A DNA stretch of 64,000 bases from Oscillospiraceae bacterium (GTDB lineage: Bacteria > Bacillota > Clostridia > Oscillospirales > Ruminococcaceae). This document shows, piece by piece, positions 16,457 to 25,215 of this stretch. Location of the stretch: NCBI GenBank assembly GCA_024404875.1, contig JAKSPK010000001.1, forward strand, positions 62,001 to 126,000. Reading direction: 5' to 3'. Under the pieces are notes generated by a model. It did not search any database, was not told the DNA's origin, and saw only the letters and a list, made by a program, of their open reading frames with translations. Made by a program: the position numbers and the translations under genes. The first letter of the stretch is position 1. Every line of letters starts with the position of its first letter.

Positions 16457-16954
16457 ATGAAAAAGGTTGCAGTTATCATGGGAAGCGACAGTGATTTTCC
16501 TGTCGTCAAGGGCGCAATGACCGAGCTGAAGAGCTTTGGCGTACCGTTTGAAGCACGCATTATGAGTGCGCACAGAACGCCGGCGCTCGCTGCGGAATTT
16601 GCAGAGAATGCCGCGGAAAACGGCTTCGGCGTTATCATTTGCGCAGCAGGCATGGCGGCGCATCTCGCAGGCGTCATTGCCGGACATACCACGCTGCCGG
16701 TCATCGGCATTCCGTGCAAGGGTGCACAGCTCGACGGGCTTGATGCGCTGCTCGCGACGGTCATGATGCCGAGCGGCATTCCGGTTGCGACGGTCGCAAT
16801 CGACGGTGCGAAGAATGCGGCAATCCTCGCGGTGCAGATGCTCGCGCTTTCGGATGCAGGGCTCGCGGAGCAGCTCAAAGCACGCAAGGCGGAAATGATC
16901 GCAGGCGTTATGAAAAAGGATTCTGCACTTCAGGAAAAAATCGCTGAGCTGTAA
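16457..16954 (+). CDS. purE: 5-(carboxyamino)imidazole ribonucleotide mutase
   Basis: 165 residues, normal for PurE, which converts N5-CAIR to CAIR in de novo purine synthesis. MGSDSDFPV near residue 8, the catalytic SAHRTP segment, AGMAAHLAGVIAG and GIPVATVAI are all present. The start has AAAGGA upstream; a longer frame upstream has none. No purK is next to it. It opens the purine block and follows the anchored protein gene by 52 bp without a visible promoter. Confidence 0.95.
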   Translation: MKKVAVIMGSDSDFPVVKGAMTELKSFGVPFEARIMSAHRTPALAAEFAENAAENGFGVIICAAGMAAHLAGVIAGHTTLPVIGIPCKGAQLDGLDALLATVMMPSGIPVATVAIDGAKNAAILAVQMLALSDAGLAEQLKARKAEMIAGVMKKDSALQEKIAEL

Positions 16955-16965
16955 AGGGGGCTGCC

Positions 16966-17196
16966 ATGAGCTTGACAGAGGATATCAGGGAGTTTTTCTG
17001 TCCGGAGCCGGAAAAAGCTGAAGCTGAAGATGAAAAAGGCCGCTTCGTTCTGACCGGCCGTCAGGTGCTCGGTGGGATGCTGATCTATACGGTCACAGAC
17101 CGTGAAACCGGTGTCAGCTACATCACAAAGCCGGGCAATGGCTGTATGTTCACACCGCTGCTCGATGCAGACGGCAGACCGCTGCTTACGAAATAA
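16966..17196 (+). CDS. DUF6440-like small protein
   Basis: 76 residues. The C-terminal 50 residues (GRFVLTGRQVLGG, then DRETGVSYI and FTPLLDADGRPLL) follow the pattern I associate with DUF6440, a small Firmicutes family of unknown role. The N-terminal 25 residues are acidic. AAGGGGG precedes the ATG. It is inserted between purE and purC, so it is transcribed with purine genes; a functional link is not shown. Confidence 0.7.
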   Translation: MSLTEDIREFFCPEPEKAEAEDEKGRFVLTGRQVLGGMLIYTVTDRETGVSYITKPGNGCMFTPLLDADGRPLLTK

Positions 17197-17267
17197 GCAG
17201 CTTCCATTCATCAAATATGCGGAACTCTCCGCAAAAACATATGTCATCATTTTAGGAGGAAGAAACA

Positions 17268-17987
17268 ATGGCAAATGCAGTTAAAGGCGCACAGCTCTAT
17301 GAGGGCAAAGCAAAGAAGGTCTATGAGACCAATGATCCGGATCTCGTGATCGTCGATTATAAGGACGATGCGACCGCCGGCGACGGTGCAAAGAAGGGCA
17401 CGATCAAGGGCAAGGGCGTCATCAATAACCAGATGACAAACATCATGTTCCAGATGCTTGAAAAGGAAGGCGTTCCGACACACTTTGTTGAAGAGCTTTC
17501 CGAGCGCGAAACACTTGTCAAGAAGGTCTCGATTGTTCCGCTGGAGGTCATTGTCCGCAATGTTGCAGCAGGCAGCTTCTCCAAGAGAATGGGCGTGGAA
17601 GAGGGCAAACAGCTTCTGACACCAATCCTCGAATTCAGCTACAAGAATGACGATCTTCATGATCCGTTCATCAACGACTATTATGCTCTTGCACTCGGTC
17701 TCGCAACCAGAGAAGAGCTTGACAAGATCGCTGAATATGCATTCAAGGTCAATTCTTTCATGATCGGCTTCTTCAAGAGAATGGGCATCGACCTCATCGA
17801 CTTCAAGATCGAATTCGGCAGATTCCACGATCAGATCGTGCTCGCTGACGAAATCTCGCCTGACACCTGCCGTTTCTGGGATTCCGAGACACATGAGAAG
17901 CTCGACAAGGACCGCTTCCGCAGAGATATGGGCGGTGTTGAGGAGGCATATCAGGAGATCATGAAGCGTCTCCGCGAAAACGCCTGA
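17268..17987 (+). CDS. purC: Phosphoribosylaminoimidazole-succinocarboxamide (SAICAR) synthase
   Basis: 239 residues, typical length. It joins CAIR and aspartate using ATP. The signature blocks are [12 protein letters not shown], the ATP-site [19 protein letters not shown] and the C-terminal DFKIEFGR with a following DEISPDT. AGGAGG stands seven bases before the ATG. It is followed by a 93-bp gap holding a hairpin. Confidence 0.97.
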   Translation: MANAVKGAQLYEGKAKKVYETNDPDLVIVDYKDDATAGDGAKKGTIKGKGVINNQMTNIMFQMLEKEGVPTHFVEELSERETLVKKVSIVPLEVIVRNVAAGSFSKRMGVEEGKQLLTPILEFSYKNDDLHDPFINDYYALALGLATREELDKIAEYAFKVNSFMIGFFKRMGIDLIDFKIEFGRFHDQIVLADEISPDTCRFWDSETHEKLDKDRFRRDMGGVEEAYQEIMKRLRENA

Positions 17988-18010
17988 TCTTTCTCCGAGA
18001 AAAATTTATG

Positions 18011-18045
18011 CGAGCCGCTTTCGAGCCTGAAAGCTCAGCGGCTCG
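18011..18045 (+). other. Intercistronic hairpin between purC and the purF-like gene
   Basis: A 9-bp perfect outer stem (18011-18019 with 18037-18045) with an inner GAGC/GCTC stem. No T run follows on the plus strand, so it should not fully stop transcription; partial attenuation or mRNA processing is possible. Confidence 0.55.
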
Positions 18046-18080
18046 AACAAAGAATAATCTTTTGAAAGTGGAGGAAGTTT

Positions 18081-19481
18081 ATGGGCGGCATTTTCGGTGC
18101 AGTGTCAAAATCTGACATTACGGCTGATCTGTTCTTTGGAACAGATTACCACACACATCTCGGTGCGCGCAGAGGCGGCATGGCCGTTTATGCGAGTGAG
18201 ACCGGATTTCAGCGTGCAATTCACAATATTGAAAATGCTCCGTTCCGGACAAAATTCGGAGCCGATCTCGATACCATGCACGGCAATATGGGCATCGGAT
18301 GTATCAGCGATACTGATCCGCAGCCTGCGCTTGTGCGCTCGCATCTTGGCAGCTATGCGCTGACAACTGTCGGCCGTATCAATAATGCGGAGAAGCTGGT
18401 TGATGAGATCATCAGTAAGGGCGGCCATTTCAGCGAGCAGAGCGGCGGTGCGATCAATCCGACTGAGCTTGTCGCCGCGCTGATCGACCAGTGTGACACG
18501 ATCGAGGACGGCATCCGTTATGCGCAGCAGGTTATCGACGGCTCCATGACGCTTCTGCTCCTGACAAAGGACGGAATGTATGCCGCGAGAGATTTCCGCG
18601 GCAGAACTCCGCTGATCCTCGGTAAAAAAGAGGACGGCTACTGTGCGGCGTTCGAGTCCTTCTCCTATATGAATCTCGGTTATCGCTATGAGCGTGACTT
18701 AGGACCCGGTGAGATCGTGTTCATCACGCCGGATTCCTGCGAGACGCTGCGGGAGCCGAACAAAAAAATGAAGATCTGCGCGTTCCTCTGGATCTATTAC
18801 GGCTATACGACCTCCTGCTATGAGGGCGTGAATGTCGAGGTCATGCGGAACAACTGCGGTGCGCTGCTCGCAAAGCGCGACAAGGGCATTGATGTCGATT
18901 ATGTCGCGGGCATTCCGGAATCCGGTAACGGCCATGCGATCGGCTATGCCAATGAGAGCGGCATCCGCTTCGCAAGACCGTTCATCAAATACACTCCGAC
19001 ATGGGTGCGCAGCTTTACACCGGCCAAGCAGTCGATCCGCGATCTGACCGCGCATATGAAGCTGATCCCAGTGGAGCAGCTTATCCGCGGCAAAAAGCTG
19101 CTGTTCCTCGATGATTCTGTTGTCCGCGGTACGCAGATGCGGAATACCGTGGAATTTCTCTATAACAATGGGGCAGAGCAGGTTCATGTCCGTTCTGCAA
19201 GTCCGCCGAGTATGTTCGGATGCAGATATCTGAATTTCTCGCCGGGCAAATCCGATATGGATCTGATCGCGCGGCAGGTCATCCGCGATTTCGACGGTGA
19301 TGACCGCTATCTCCGCGATTACTGCACGGACGATACCGAGCGCTATCATGCAATGGTCAATGAGATCGCACGGCGCCTGAATTTTACATCTCTGAAGTAT
19401 CACCTGCTGGCGGATGTCAAAAAGGCAGTCGGACTTGATCCCGATTCGCTCTGTACCTACTGCTTCACCGGCGAAGAATGA
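18081..19481 (+). CDS. purF: Amidophosphoribosyltransferase homologue lacking the glutaminase Cys
   Basis: 466 residues aligned over the whole length of PurF, which makes phosphoribosylamine from PRPP and glutamine. The C-terminal phosphoribosyltransferase domain looks intact: LLFLDDSVVRGTQ near residue 340, and Cys residues in positions like the Fe-S ligands of the Bacillus enzyme (ICAFLW, FGCRY, CTYCFTG). The glutaminase domain does not: the protein starts MGGIFG where active PurF has a Cys right after Met, the usual RGQEGAG block reads RRGGMAV, and the usual NGN motif is VGRINN. GGAGG before the ATG fixes the start. It may use free ammonia or ammonia from another protein, or be a paralogue with another role. 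Confidence 0.8.
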   Translation: MGGIFGAVSKSDITADLFFGTDYHTHLGARRGGMAVYASETGFQRAIHNIENAPFRTKFGADLDTMHGNMGIGCISDTDPQPALVRSHLGSYALTTVGRINNAEKLVDEIISKGGHFSEQSGGAINPTELVAALIDQCDTIEDGIRYAQQVIDGSMTLLLLTKDGMYAARDFRGRTPLILGKKEDGYCAAFESFSYMNLGYRYERDLGPGEIVFITPDSCETLREPNKKMKICAFLWIYYGYTTSCYEGVNVEVMRNNCGALLAKRDKGIDVDYVAGIPESGNGHAIGYANESGIRFARPFIKYTPTWVRSFTPAKQSIRDLTAHMKLIPVEQLIRGKKLLFLDDSVVRGTQMRNTVEFLYNNGAEQVHVRSASPPSMFGCRYLNFSPGKSDMDLIARQVIRDFDGDDRYLRDYCTDDTERYHAMVNEIARRLNFTSLKYHLLADVKKAVGLDPDSLCTYCFTGEE

Positions 19482-19703
19482 GACGATTTTCTCTGCGTGC
19501 AGCAAAGAAAACCTGAAAAAGAAATGCAGAGATGCTGTTATCCCGATCCTTTCCGGAGCAATGTTCTGCGATTTGATCGGGTACATCCTCGGCAGTTTTC
19601 TATGATTTTTACCGCATTTGCTGATCAGGCAATGCGATACTCTGTGACGAATCCGGCGGCGGGACCTCCCGCTGACCGCCAACCATCAAAAGGAGATTTT
19701 TGA
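19482..19703 (+). other. 222-bp gap between purF-like gene and purM
   Basis: No strong promoter, terminator or riboswitch seen. A short frame with a hydrophobic end (DAVIPILSGAMFCDLIGYIL, ending near 19605) could be a remnant of a small membrane protein but has no start codon with a ribosome binding site. An AAAGGAG site for purM ends the gap. Confidence 0.4.
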
Positions 19704-20750
19704 ATGGCAAACGAAAAGAACAGTTTTTCCGAGAGCTATGCAAAAGCGGGCGTTGATGTGACTGCGGGCTACAAGGCAGTCGAGCTGATGAAGAAGCATG
19801 TCGCGAGAACCGTGACCGAAGGCTCGATCGACAGCATTGGCGGCTTCGGCGGCCTGTTCCTGCCGAATCTCACCGGCATGGAAGAACCGGTGCTTGTTTC
19901 CGGTACGGACGGCGTCGGCACCAAACTCAAAATTGCCATGCTCATGGATAAGCATGATACAATCGGCATTGACTGTGTGGCAATGTGTGTCAATGATGTC
20001 ATCTGCTGCGGTGCAAAGCCGCTTTTCTTCCTCGATTACATTGCCTGCGGCAAAAACTATCCTGAGAAGATCGCGACGATCGTTGCCGGTGTGGCGGAGG
20101 GCTGCGTGCAGTCCGGCTGCGCACTGATCGGCGGCGAGACGGCCGAGCATCCGGGCATGATGCCGGATGATGACTATGATCTGGCAGGCTTTACCGTCGG
20201 CATCGCAGACCGTAAAAAGCTGCTGAAGCCTGATACACAGAAGCCCGGCGATGTACTGATCGCGATTGCTTCGAGCGGTGTGCATTCCAACGGCTTTTCG
20301 CTTGTTCGGAAGGTCTTTGATGTCAATGAGGAGACGGTCGCAAAGCATTATGATACGCTCGGCTGCACGCTTGGCGAAGCGCTGCTGACACCGACGCGCA
20401 TTTATGTCAAGCCGATCCTTGCGCTGCTTGAAAAGGTCAATGTTAAGGCGATCTCCCATATCACCGGCGGCGGCTTCTATGAAAATATTCCGCGCAGTCT
20501 GCCGGAGGGCATCACCGCCCGCATTCCGCGCAGCAATGTGCAGGTGCTCCCGATCTTCGATCTCATTGCGGAGACCGGCAAGATCCCGGAGCGCGATATG
20601 TTCAATACCTTTAATATGGGTGTCGGCATGATCGTTTCGGTTGCGCCGGAGGATGCAGATGCAGCAATCGCTTCACTGGAGGCATCCGGCGAGCACGCTT
20701 ATGTCCTCGGCGAGCTGGTCGAAGGCACAGAAGGCGTCATCATAGAGTAA
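19704..20750 (+). CDS. purM: Phosphoribosylformylglycinamidine cyclo-ligase (AIR synthetase)
   Basis: 348 residues, usual length. It closes the imidazole ring of FGAM with ATP to give AIR. The N-terminal [27 protein letters not shown], the [11 protein letters not shown] block and [12 protein letters not shown] are standard PurM signatures. AAAGGAG lies upstream of the ATG. Confidence 0.97.
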   Translation: MANEKNSFSESYAKAGVDVTAGYKAVELMKKHVARTVTEGSIDSIGGFGGLFLPNLTGMEEPVLVSGTDGVGTKLKIAMLMDKHDTIGIDCVAMCVNDVICCGAKPLFFLDYIACGKNYPEKIATIVAGVAEGCVQSGCALIGGETAEHPGMMPDDDYDLAGFTVGIADRKKLLKPDTQKPGDVLIAIASSGVHSNGFSLVRKVFDVNEETVAKHYDTLGCTLGEALLTPTRIYVKPILALLEKVNVKAISHITGGGFYENIPRSLPEGITARIPRSNVQVLPIFDLIAETGKIPERDMFNTFNMGVGMIVSVAPEDADAAIASLEASGEHAYVLGELVEGTEGVIIE

Positions 20751-20782
20751 AGCGGCAGTCAACCAAAATAGAGGGCAGCAAT

Positions 20783-21436
20783 ATGGCAGATACAAAGCAG
20801 TCAAAGAAATGTAAAAATATAATCGTTCTGGTCTCCGGCGGCGGCACAAATTTGCAGGCGCTGATCGACGCGCAGAGCCGCGGTGAACTCGGCTGCGGCA
20901 GGATAACCTGCGTCATCAGCTCGAAGCCCGGCGTGTTTGCGCTGGAGCGTGCAGAAAAGGCCGGCATCCAGACGCGCGTCATTGTGCGGAAGGATTATGC
21001 GGATACTGCCGCCTACAGCGCGGCAATGCTCGACGCATTCCGTGAAGAACAGGCGGATCTGATTGTGCAGGCTGGCTTCATGACAATCCTGGATGAGACA
21101 ATCTGCAAAGCTTATCCGAACCAGATGATAAATGTCCACCCCGCACTGATTCCGAGCTTCTGCGGCAAAGGCTTTTACGGGCTCCATGTCCATGAGGCTG
21201 CACTGCAAAAGGGCGTGAAGGTCACGGGCGCAACAGTACATTTTGTTACGGAGGTCTGCGACGGAGGTCCGATCATCCTGCAAAAGGCAGTAGCAGTGGA
21301 GCAGGGCGATACGCCGGAGACGCTGCAGAGACGCGTCATGGAGCAGGCGGAATGGCATATCCTTCCGGAGGCCGTTCGGCTGTTCTGTGAGGAGAAGCTC
21401 GCTGTTGAGAATAATATAGTTACGATACTATCATAA
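20783..21436 (+). CDS. purN: Phosphoribosylglycinamide formyltransferase
   Basis: 217 residues. It transfers the formyl group of 10-formyl-THF to GAR. VLVSGGGTNLQALID at the N-terminus, the catalytic Asn-His pair in MINVHPALIPSF and the later TVHFVTEVCDGGPII match the GART fold, including the conserved Asp. It lies 32 bp after purM, in the same unit. An alternative first codon cannot be excluded because the ribosome binding site (AGGGCAG) is weak. Confidence 0.96.
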   Translation: MADTKQSKKCKNIIVLVSGGGTNLQALIDAQSRGELGCGRITCVISSKPGVFALERAEKAGIQTRVIVRKDYADTAAYSAAMLDAFREEQADLIVQAGFMTILDETICKAYPNQMINVHPALIPSFCGKGFYGLHVHEAALQKGVKVTGATVHFVTEVCDGGPIILQKAVAVEQGDTPETLQRRVMEQAEWHILPEAVRLFCEEKLAVENNIVTILS

Positions 21437-21738
21437 GGAAATACCGGTTCATTACCGCTCTGCTGATGACGGGCATTATCGTTATCATGATGCAAATGAA
21501 ATTCGGCCGCGGATAAAGCGCTGTTTCGTGCCGTCAGTGAACGACTGCAGGAAAGAATGGAAGCATTCTGCGAGAAATATTTCCAAGCGGAGAGCAATAT
21601 GATGAACCTGCCGCGAAATCTGAAGCGATCTCTGAACCGCCCGCCGACATGATGTTCGTGCCGGGCAGCAAGAACCGATCCTTTCCGCAGGCTGCGGAAA
21701 TCATAAATCACTACAGGAGGAAATCATTATGGCTATGA
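21436..21738 (+). pseudogene. Frameshifted remnant of a small membrane protein
   Basis: Three stretches look protein-like when frames are switched: RKYRFITALLMTGIIVIMM in frame from 21436 to a TAA at 21514; DKALFRAVSERLQERMEAF in the next frame from 21512; and EQYDEPAAKSEAISEPP in the first frame again from 21592, running to a TGA at 21736 that overlaps the next gene. Joined, they would form an N-terminal transmembrane segment plus an acidic soluble part. No full-length frame or ribosome binding site exists. This explains the unusually long purN-purO gap, but it is inference. Confidence 0.4.
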
Positions 21739-22451
21739 TCTCACTGGAAAAGGAACTGCAAGAAAACAGCTATCCCGGAAGAGGCATCATCCTCGGCAGA
21801 TCGAAAGACGGAAAGTATGCTGTTGCTGCATATTTCATCATGGGCAGAAGCGAGAATTCCAGAAACCGCATCTTCGTGAAGGACGGCGAGGGCATCCGGA
21901 CACAGGCATATGACGAATCCAAATGCTCCGATCCGTCGCTCATTATCTATGCGCCGGTGCGCGTGCTCGGAAATAAGACGATTGTTACGAACGGCGACCA
22001 GACCGACACGATCTATGATGCAATGGACCACCAGTTCACCTTTGAACAGTCGCTCCGCAGCCGCAAATTCGAGCCGGATGACCCGAACTTCACCCCCAGA
22101 ATCTCCGGTATCATCCGCTGCGAAAATAATAGCTTCAACTATGCGCTCTCCATTCTCAAGAGCGCTGAGGGCAATCCGGAATCCTGCCAGCGCTTCACTT
22201 TCACCTATGAAAACCCGCTGGCCGGTCAGGGACATTTCATCCACACCTATGTCGGTGACGGCAATCCGCTGCCGAGCTTTCGGGGTGAGCCGAAGCTCGT
22301 TGCGATCTCGGATGATATTGACAGCTTCACGGATCTGCTCTGGAGCAATCTCAATGCAGACAACAAGATTTCTCTCTTTGTCAGATTCATCAATACTGAG
22401 GACGGCACCGCCGAAACAAGAATCATCAACCGCTACGGTGATTCCAAGTGA
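21729..22451 (+). CDS. purO: IMP cyclohydrolase, PurO-type
   Basis: 240 residues of the IMP cyclohydrolase family first known from archaea (PurO), which closes FAICAR to IMP, the last purine step. The start MAMISLEKELQENSYPGRGI, the GRSENSRNR block and the C-terminal FVRFINTEDG are typical as I recall them. The next gene supplies only the AICAR formyltransferase half of the usual PurH, which fits this protein doing the second half. AGGAGG precedes the ATG. Confidence 0.85.
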   Translation: MAMISLEKELQENSYPGRGIILGRSKDGKYAVAAYFIMGRSENSRNRIFVKDGEGIRTQAYDESKCSDPSLIIYAPVRVLGNKTIVTNGDQTDTIYDAMDHQFTFEQSLRSRKFEPDDPNFTPRISGIIRCENNSFNYALSILKSAEGNPESCQRFTFTYENPLAGQGHFIHTYVGDGNPLPSFRGEPKLVAISDDIDSFTDLLWSNLNADNKISLFVRFINTEDGTAETRIINRYGDSK

Positions 22452-22550
22452 CAGAGGCTGTTCCGAAGCCGCAGAATCATTTCGCACAGTTCGCCTATCT
22501 GATCGTTTAATATTAAAATGGCAGCAGCGCTGCTGGAAAGGTTGAAAACT

Positions 22551-23735
22551 ATGGAAACCGAACGCTTTTTGAAATACGGCTGCAACCCTAATCAGAAGCC
22601 CGCGAGAATCTTCATGAACGACGGCAGCGCACTGCCGATCACCGTTCTTTCCGGCAATCCTGGCTATATCAATCTGCTGGATGCATTCAACGGCTGGCAG
22701 CTCGTCCGTGAGCTGAAGGCTGCGACCGGTATGCCGGCTGCAACCTCGTTCAAGCATGTTTCTCCGGCAGGTGCCGCGATCGGCAGACCGCTTTCCGATA
22801 CGCTGAAAAAGATCTATTTCGTGGATGATCTCGGAGAACTTTCGCCGCTGGCCTGCGCCTATGCAAGAGCCAGAGGCGCGGACAGAATGTCCAGCTTCGG
22901 CGACTGGATCTCGCTCTCCGATGAGTGCGATGCGATCACAGCAACCATGATCGCGCGTGAAGTCTCCGACGGCATCATTGCGCCGGGCTACTCCGAGGAA
23001 GCGCTTGCGATCCTCAAAGCGAAGCGCAAGGGCAATTACAATATCGTGCAGATTGATCCGAACTATGAGCCGCCGAAGATCGAGCATAAGGAAGTGTTCG
23101 GCGTGACTTTCGAGCAGGGCAGAAATAATCTTGCAATCAACGAAGAAACAATGCTCAGCAATATTGTCACGAACTGCAAGGACATTCCGGAGGACAAGAA
23201 GTTTGACCTCATTGTTTCGCTTATCACCTTGAAATATACGCAGTCCAATTCCGTCTGCTATGTCAAGGACGGTCAGGCGATCGGCATTGGTGCAGGCCAG
23301 CAGTCGAGAATTCACTGCACACGCCTTGCCGGTACGAAGGCGGATAACTGGTGGCTTCGTCAGGCACCGCAGGTTCTGAATCTGCCGTTCCGCGATGACA
23401 TCAAGCGTCCTGATCGTGACAATGCGATTGACCTTTATATCGGTGAGGATTATATGGACATTCTTGCAGACGGCGAGTGGGAGCGCGTCTTTACCGAGAA
23501 GCCTCCGGTCTTCACAAAGGAGGAGCGCCAGGCATGGATCGCGCAGAATACCGATGTCTGCCTCGGCTCAGATGCATTCTTCCCGTTCCCGGACAATATC
23601 GACAGAGCATATAAGAGCGGCGTCCGCTATATCGTGGAGCCGGGCGGCTCGATCCGTGACGATATCGTCATCGAGCAGTGCAATAAGTACGGCATTGCGA
23701 TGGCGTTCTGCGGCCTGAGACTGTTCCATCATTAA
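22551..23735 (+). CDS. Stand-alone AICAR formyltransferase (PurH C-terminal type)
   Basis: 394 residues. It corresponds to the formyltransferase domain of bifunctional PurH, which uses 10-formyl-THF to make FAICAR. KYGCNPNQKPARI matches the KYGxNPHQ motif, TSFKHVSPAGAAIG holds the catalytic Lys-His region, and GAGQQSRIHCT is a further signature; the N-terminal MGS-like cyclohydrolase domain is absent. The start at 22551 has GGAAAGG; an upstream in-frame ATG lacks a site. Works with the PurO-type protein before it. Confidence 0.92.
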   Translation: METERFLKYGCNPNQKPARIFMNDGSALPITVLSGNPGYINLLDAFNGWQLVRELKAATGMPAATSFKHVSPAGAAIGRPLSDTLKKIYFVDDLGELSPLACAYARARGADRMSSFGDWISLSDECDAITATMIAREVSDGIIAPGYSEEALAILKAKRKGNYNIVQIDPNYEPPKIEHKEVFGVTFEQGRNNLAINEETMLSNIVTNCKDIPEDKKFDLIVSLITLKYTQSNSVCYVKDGQAIGIGAGQQSRIHCTRLAGTKADNWWLRQAPQVLNLPFRDDIKRPDRDNAIDLYIGEDYMDILADGEWERVFTEKPPVFTKEERQAWIAQNTDVCLGSDAFFPFPDNIDRAYKSGVRYIVEPGGSIRDDIVIEQCNKYGIAMAFCGLRLFHH

Positions 23736-23814
23736 GCGCTTGAGAATGGGGGCTCTGCTCCCGCAATGAAAGATTTTCCGGAGATACCGGCATAAACCGC
23801 AGGAGGACACGGCA

Positions 23815-24372
23815 ATGACAATATATCTGATGCGGCACGGTGAACCGACCTACCGCGATACGACAGCGCTCGGTCTGCCGGGCATGGGCGCAGAGCTTGG
23901 ACAGCTCTTGCCGGAGGGCATACGACAGGCAGAGAAAGCCGCAAAGGATCCCCGCATTCAGGATACTGATCTGATCGTAGCTTCGCCCTATCCGAGAGCG
24001 CTGCATACTGCGGCCATTGTTTCGCGGCAGATCGACAGACCGATCGAAGTCGCAGTCGGTATCTTTGAATGGCTGCCGCGGATTGACTACTCGGCGCCCA
24101 CGCAAACGGAAATCAAGGAAGCATGGGGAGAGTATAAGAAAAACGGCGGCGTACACCGGCCGGAGGACAGATATCCTCTTTGGGAAACGCATGAAATGCT
24201 GCGCGCCCGCGCACTGGAAGCGATCCGGCCGTATCTGGAACGAAAGGATATCGGCAAGCTGCTGATTGTCTGTCACGGCGGCATCATGCGTGCACTGATG
24301 AATCAGCCTTCGCTGCCGAAGATCCATTTCTGCGAGATCCGGGAGCTGACACCCGAAATGCTGGAGGAATGA
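23815..24372 (+). CDS. Histidine phosphatase family protein
   Basis: 185 residues with the branch-1 phosphoglycerate-mutase-like signature: catalytic LMRHGEPT at residue 5, ASPYPRALHTA near 58, and the second His in VCHGG near 159. It removes phosphate from a small molecule or protein; the substrate is unknown. Lying between AICAR formyltransferase and purD, a role in nucleotide or sugar phosphate turnover is possible but unproven. AGGAGG precedes the ATG. Confidence 0.85.
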   Translation: MTIYLMRHGEPTYRDTTALGLPGMGAELGQLLPEGIRQAEKAAKDPRIQDTDLIVASPYPRALHTAAIVSRQIDRPIEVAVGIFEWLPRIDYSAPTQTEIKEAWGEYKKNGGVHRPEDRYPLWETHEMLRARALEAIRPYLERKDIGKLLIVCHGGIMRALMNQPSLPKIHFCEIRELTPEMLEE

Positions 24373-24375
24373 ACA

Positions 24376-24798
24376 ATGATGCCGAACGAAGAATTGAGCG
24401 AAAAGGTCAAAGCAATGAGCGAACAGGCAGTTGCAATGGCTGCGGATGCTTTTGAGATCCGGCTCAGCTATCAGAAGGAAGACATGGATTTGCTGGAGGA
24501 ACGGATCTTTCCGGTGCTGGAGAAAATGATCGCCGAGGGCAAGATCAATGAGAACGGAACAGTCAAGATGGCGGTGTTTTTCGGCGCCTATCTCGGAGAA
24601 CTGATCCTCCGCAGCTTTGCCGCAGAGCTTGGCTATGCATGGCATGACGAGGAGGACGGTCCGCCGAGGATCGTCTGCGGCACGAACAAATTCAATCCGC
24701 TCGCAAAGGTGCGCAAGCGGCTGACTCAGGGCAGCGGCGATGATATCCGCCCGTTTTACGATGTATGTCAGAAGGTCGCGCAGGGCGGCTTTCAGTGA
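24376..24798 (+). CDS. Unknown soluble protein, intact member of a tandem pair
   Basis: 140 residues, acidic, mostly helical by composition. Recognisable segments are SYQKEDMDLLEERIFPVLEK and VFFGAYLGELILRSF. The next frame (24822-25190) is a diverged copy with one stop codon. GGAGG lies eight bases before the ATG, overlapping the end of the phosphatase gene. No family recognised. Confidence 0.6.
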   Translation: MMPNEELSEKVKAMSEQAVAMAADAFEIRLSYQKEDMDLLEERIFPVLEKMIAEGKINENGTVKMAVFFGAYLGELILRSFAAELGYAWHDEEDGPPRIVCGTNKFNPLAKVRKRLTQGSGDDIRPFYDVCQKVAQGGFQ

Positions 24799-24821
24799 GC
24801 AGAATGCCGGAGGATCATGCA

Positions 24822-25190
24822 ATGGTTGATATTGAGAAAATCTGTGCGGATGCGATCGAAAATGCGGCAGAGCTCGGCGTAGCGCTGCGCTATCAGCCGG
24901 AGGATATCGCGGAGCTGGAAAACAGGGTGATGCCGGTATTCAGCGAATGGCTCCGCGACGGAACGATTACTGAAAACAAGGGCGCATGGAATCCTGCAGT
25001 ATAGTTCGGCATCTATCCCGGCGAGAATATGCTTCGGAACTTTTCAGCGAAATACGGTTATTATAAGAAACATAAGCGCATCCTGAACGGCGCTGAGGAC
25101 AGCATCAAATCGATTTACGATGCGGCTGTTTTCACAGCAGACGGGCGCTTTGATGCAGCGCGGAGCAATCTCATGCTGCATCAGGAATAA
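24822..25190 (+). pseudogene. Paralogue of the preceding gene broken by an in-frame TAG
   Basis: A 123-codon frame from ATG to TAA interrupted once, by TAG at 25002-25004 (codon 61). Before the stop, RYQPEDIAELENRVMPVFSE matches SYQKEDMDLLEERIFPVLEK of the neighbour; after it, FGIYPGENMLRNFSAKYGY continues the alignment with FGAYLGELILRSFAAELGY in the same frame. GGAGG precedes the ATG. Either a young nonsense mutation, a shortened 60-residue protein, or stop read-through; the first is simplest. Confidence 0.75.
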
Positions 25191-25215
25191 GAATCTCCGA
25201 AAGGAAACAGGAATT

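Noticed and set aside
18011..18045. Purine riboswitch or terminator before the purF-like gene
   Set aside because: Only a simple hairpin without T run; the purine aptamer's three-way junction pattern is not present.
21741..23315. A 524-codon open frame on the minus strand
   Set aside because: It lies opposite the PurO-type and formyltransferase genes, has a composition full of Arg, Cys and His typical of antisense frames, and no ribosome binding site.
25002..25004. TAG decoded as pyrrolysine or by suppression
   Set aside because: Other genes in the window end normally and nothing suggests recoding; a nonsense mutation is simpler.
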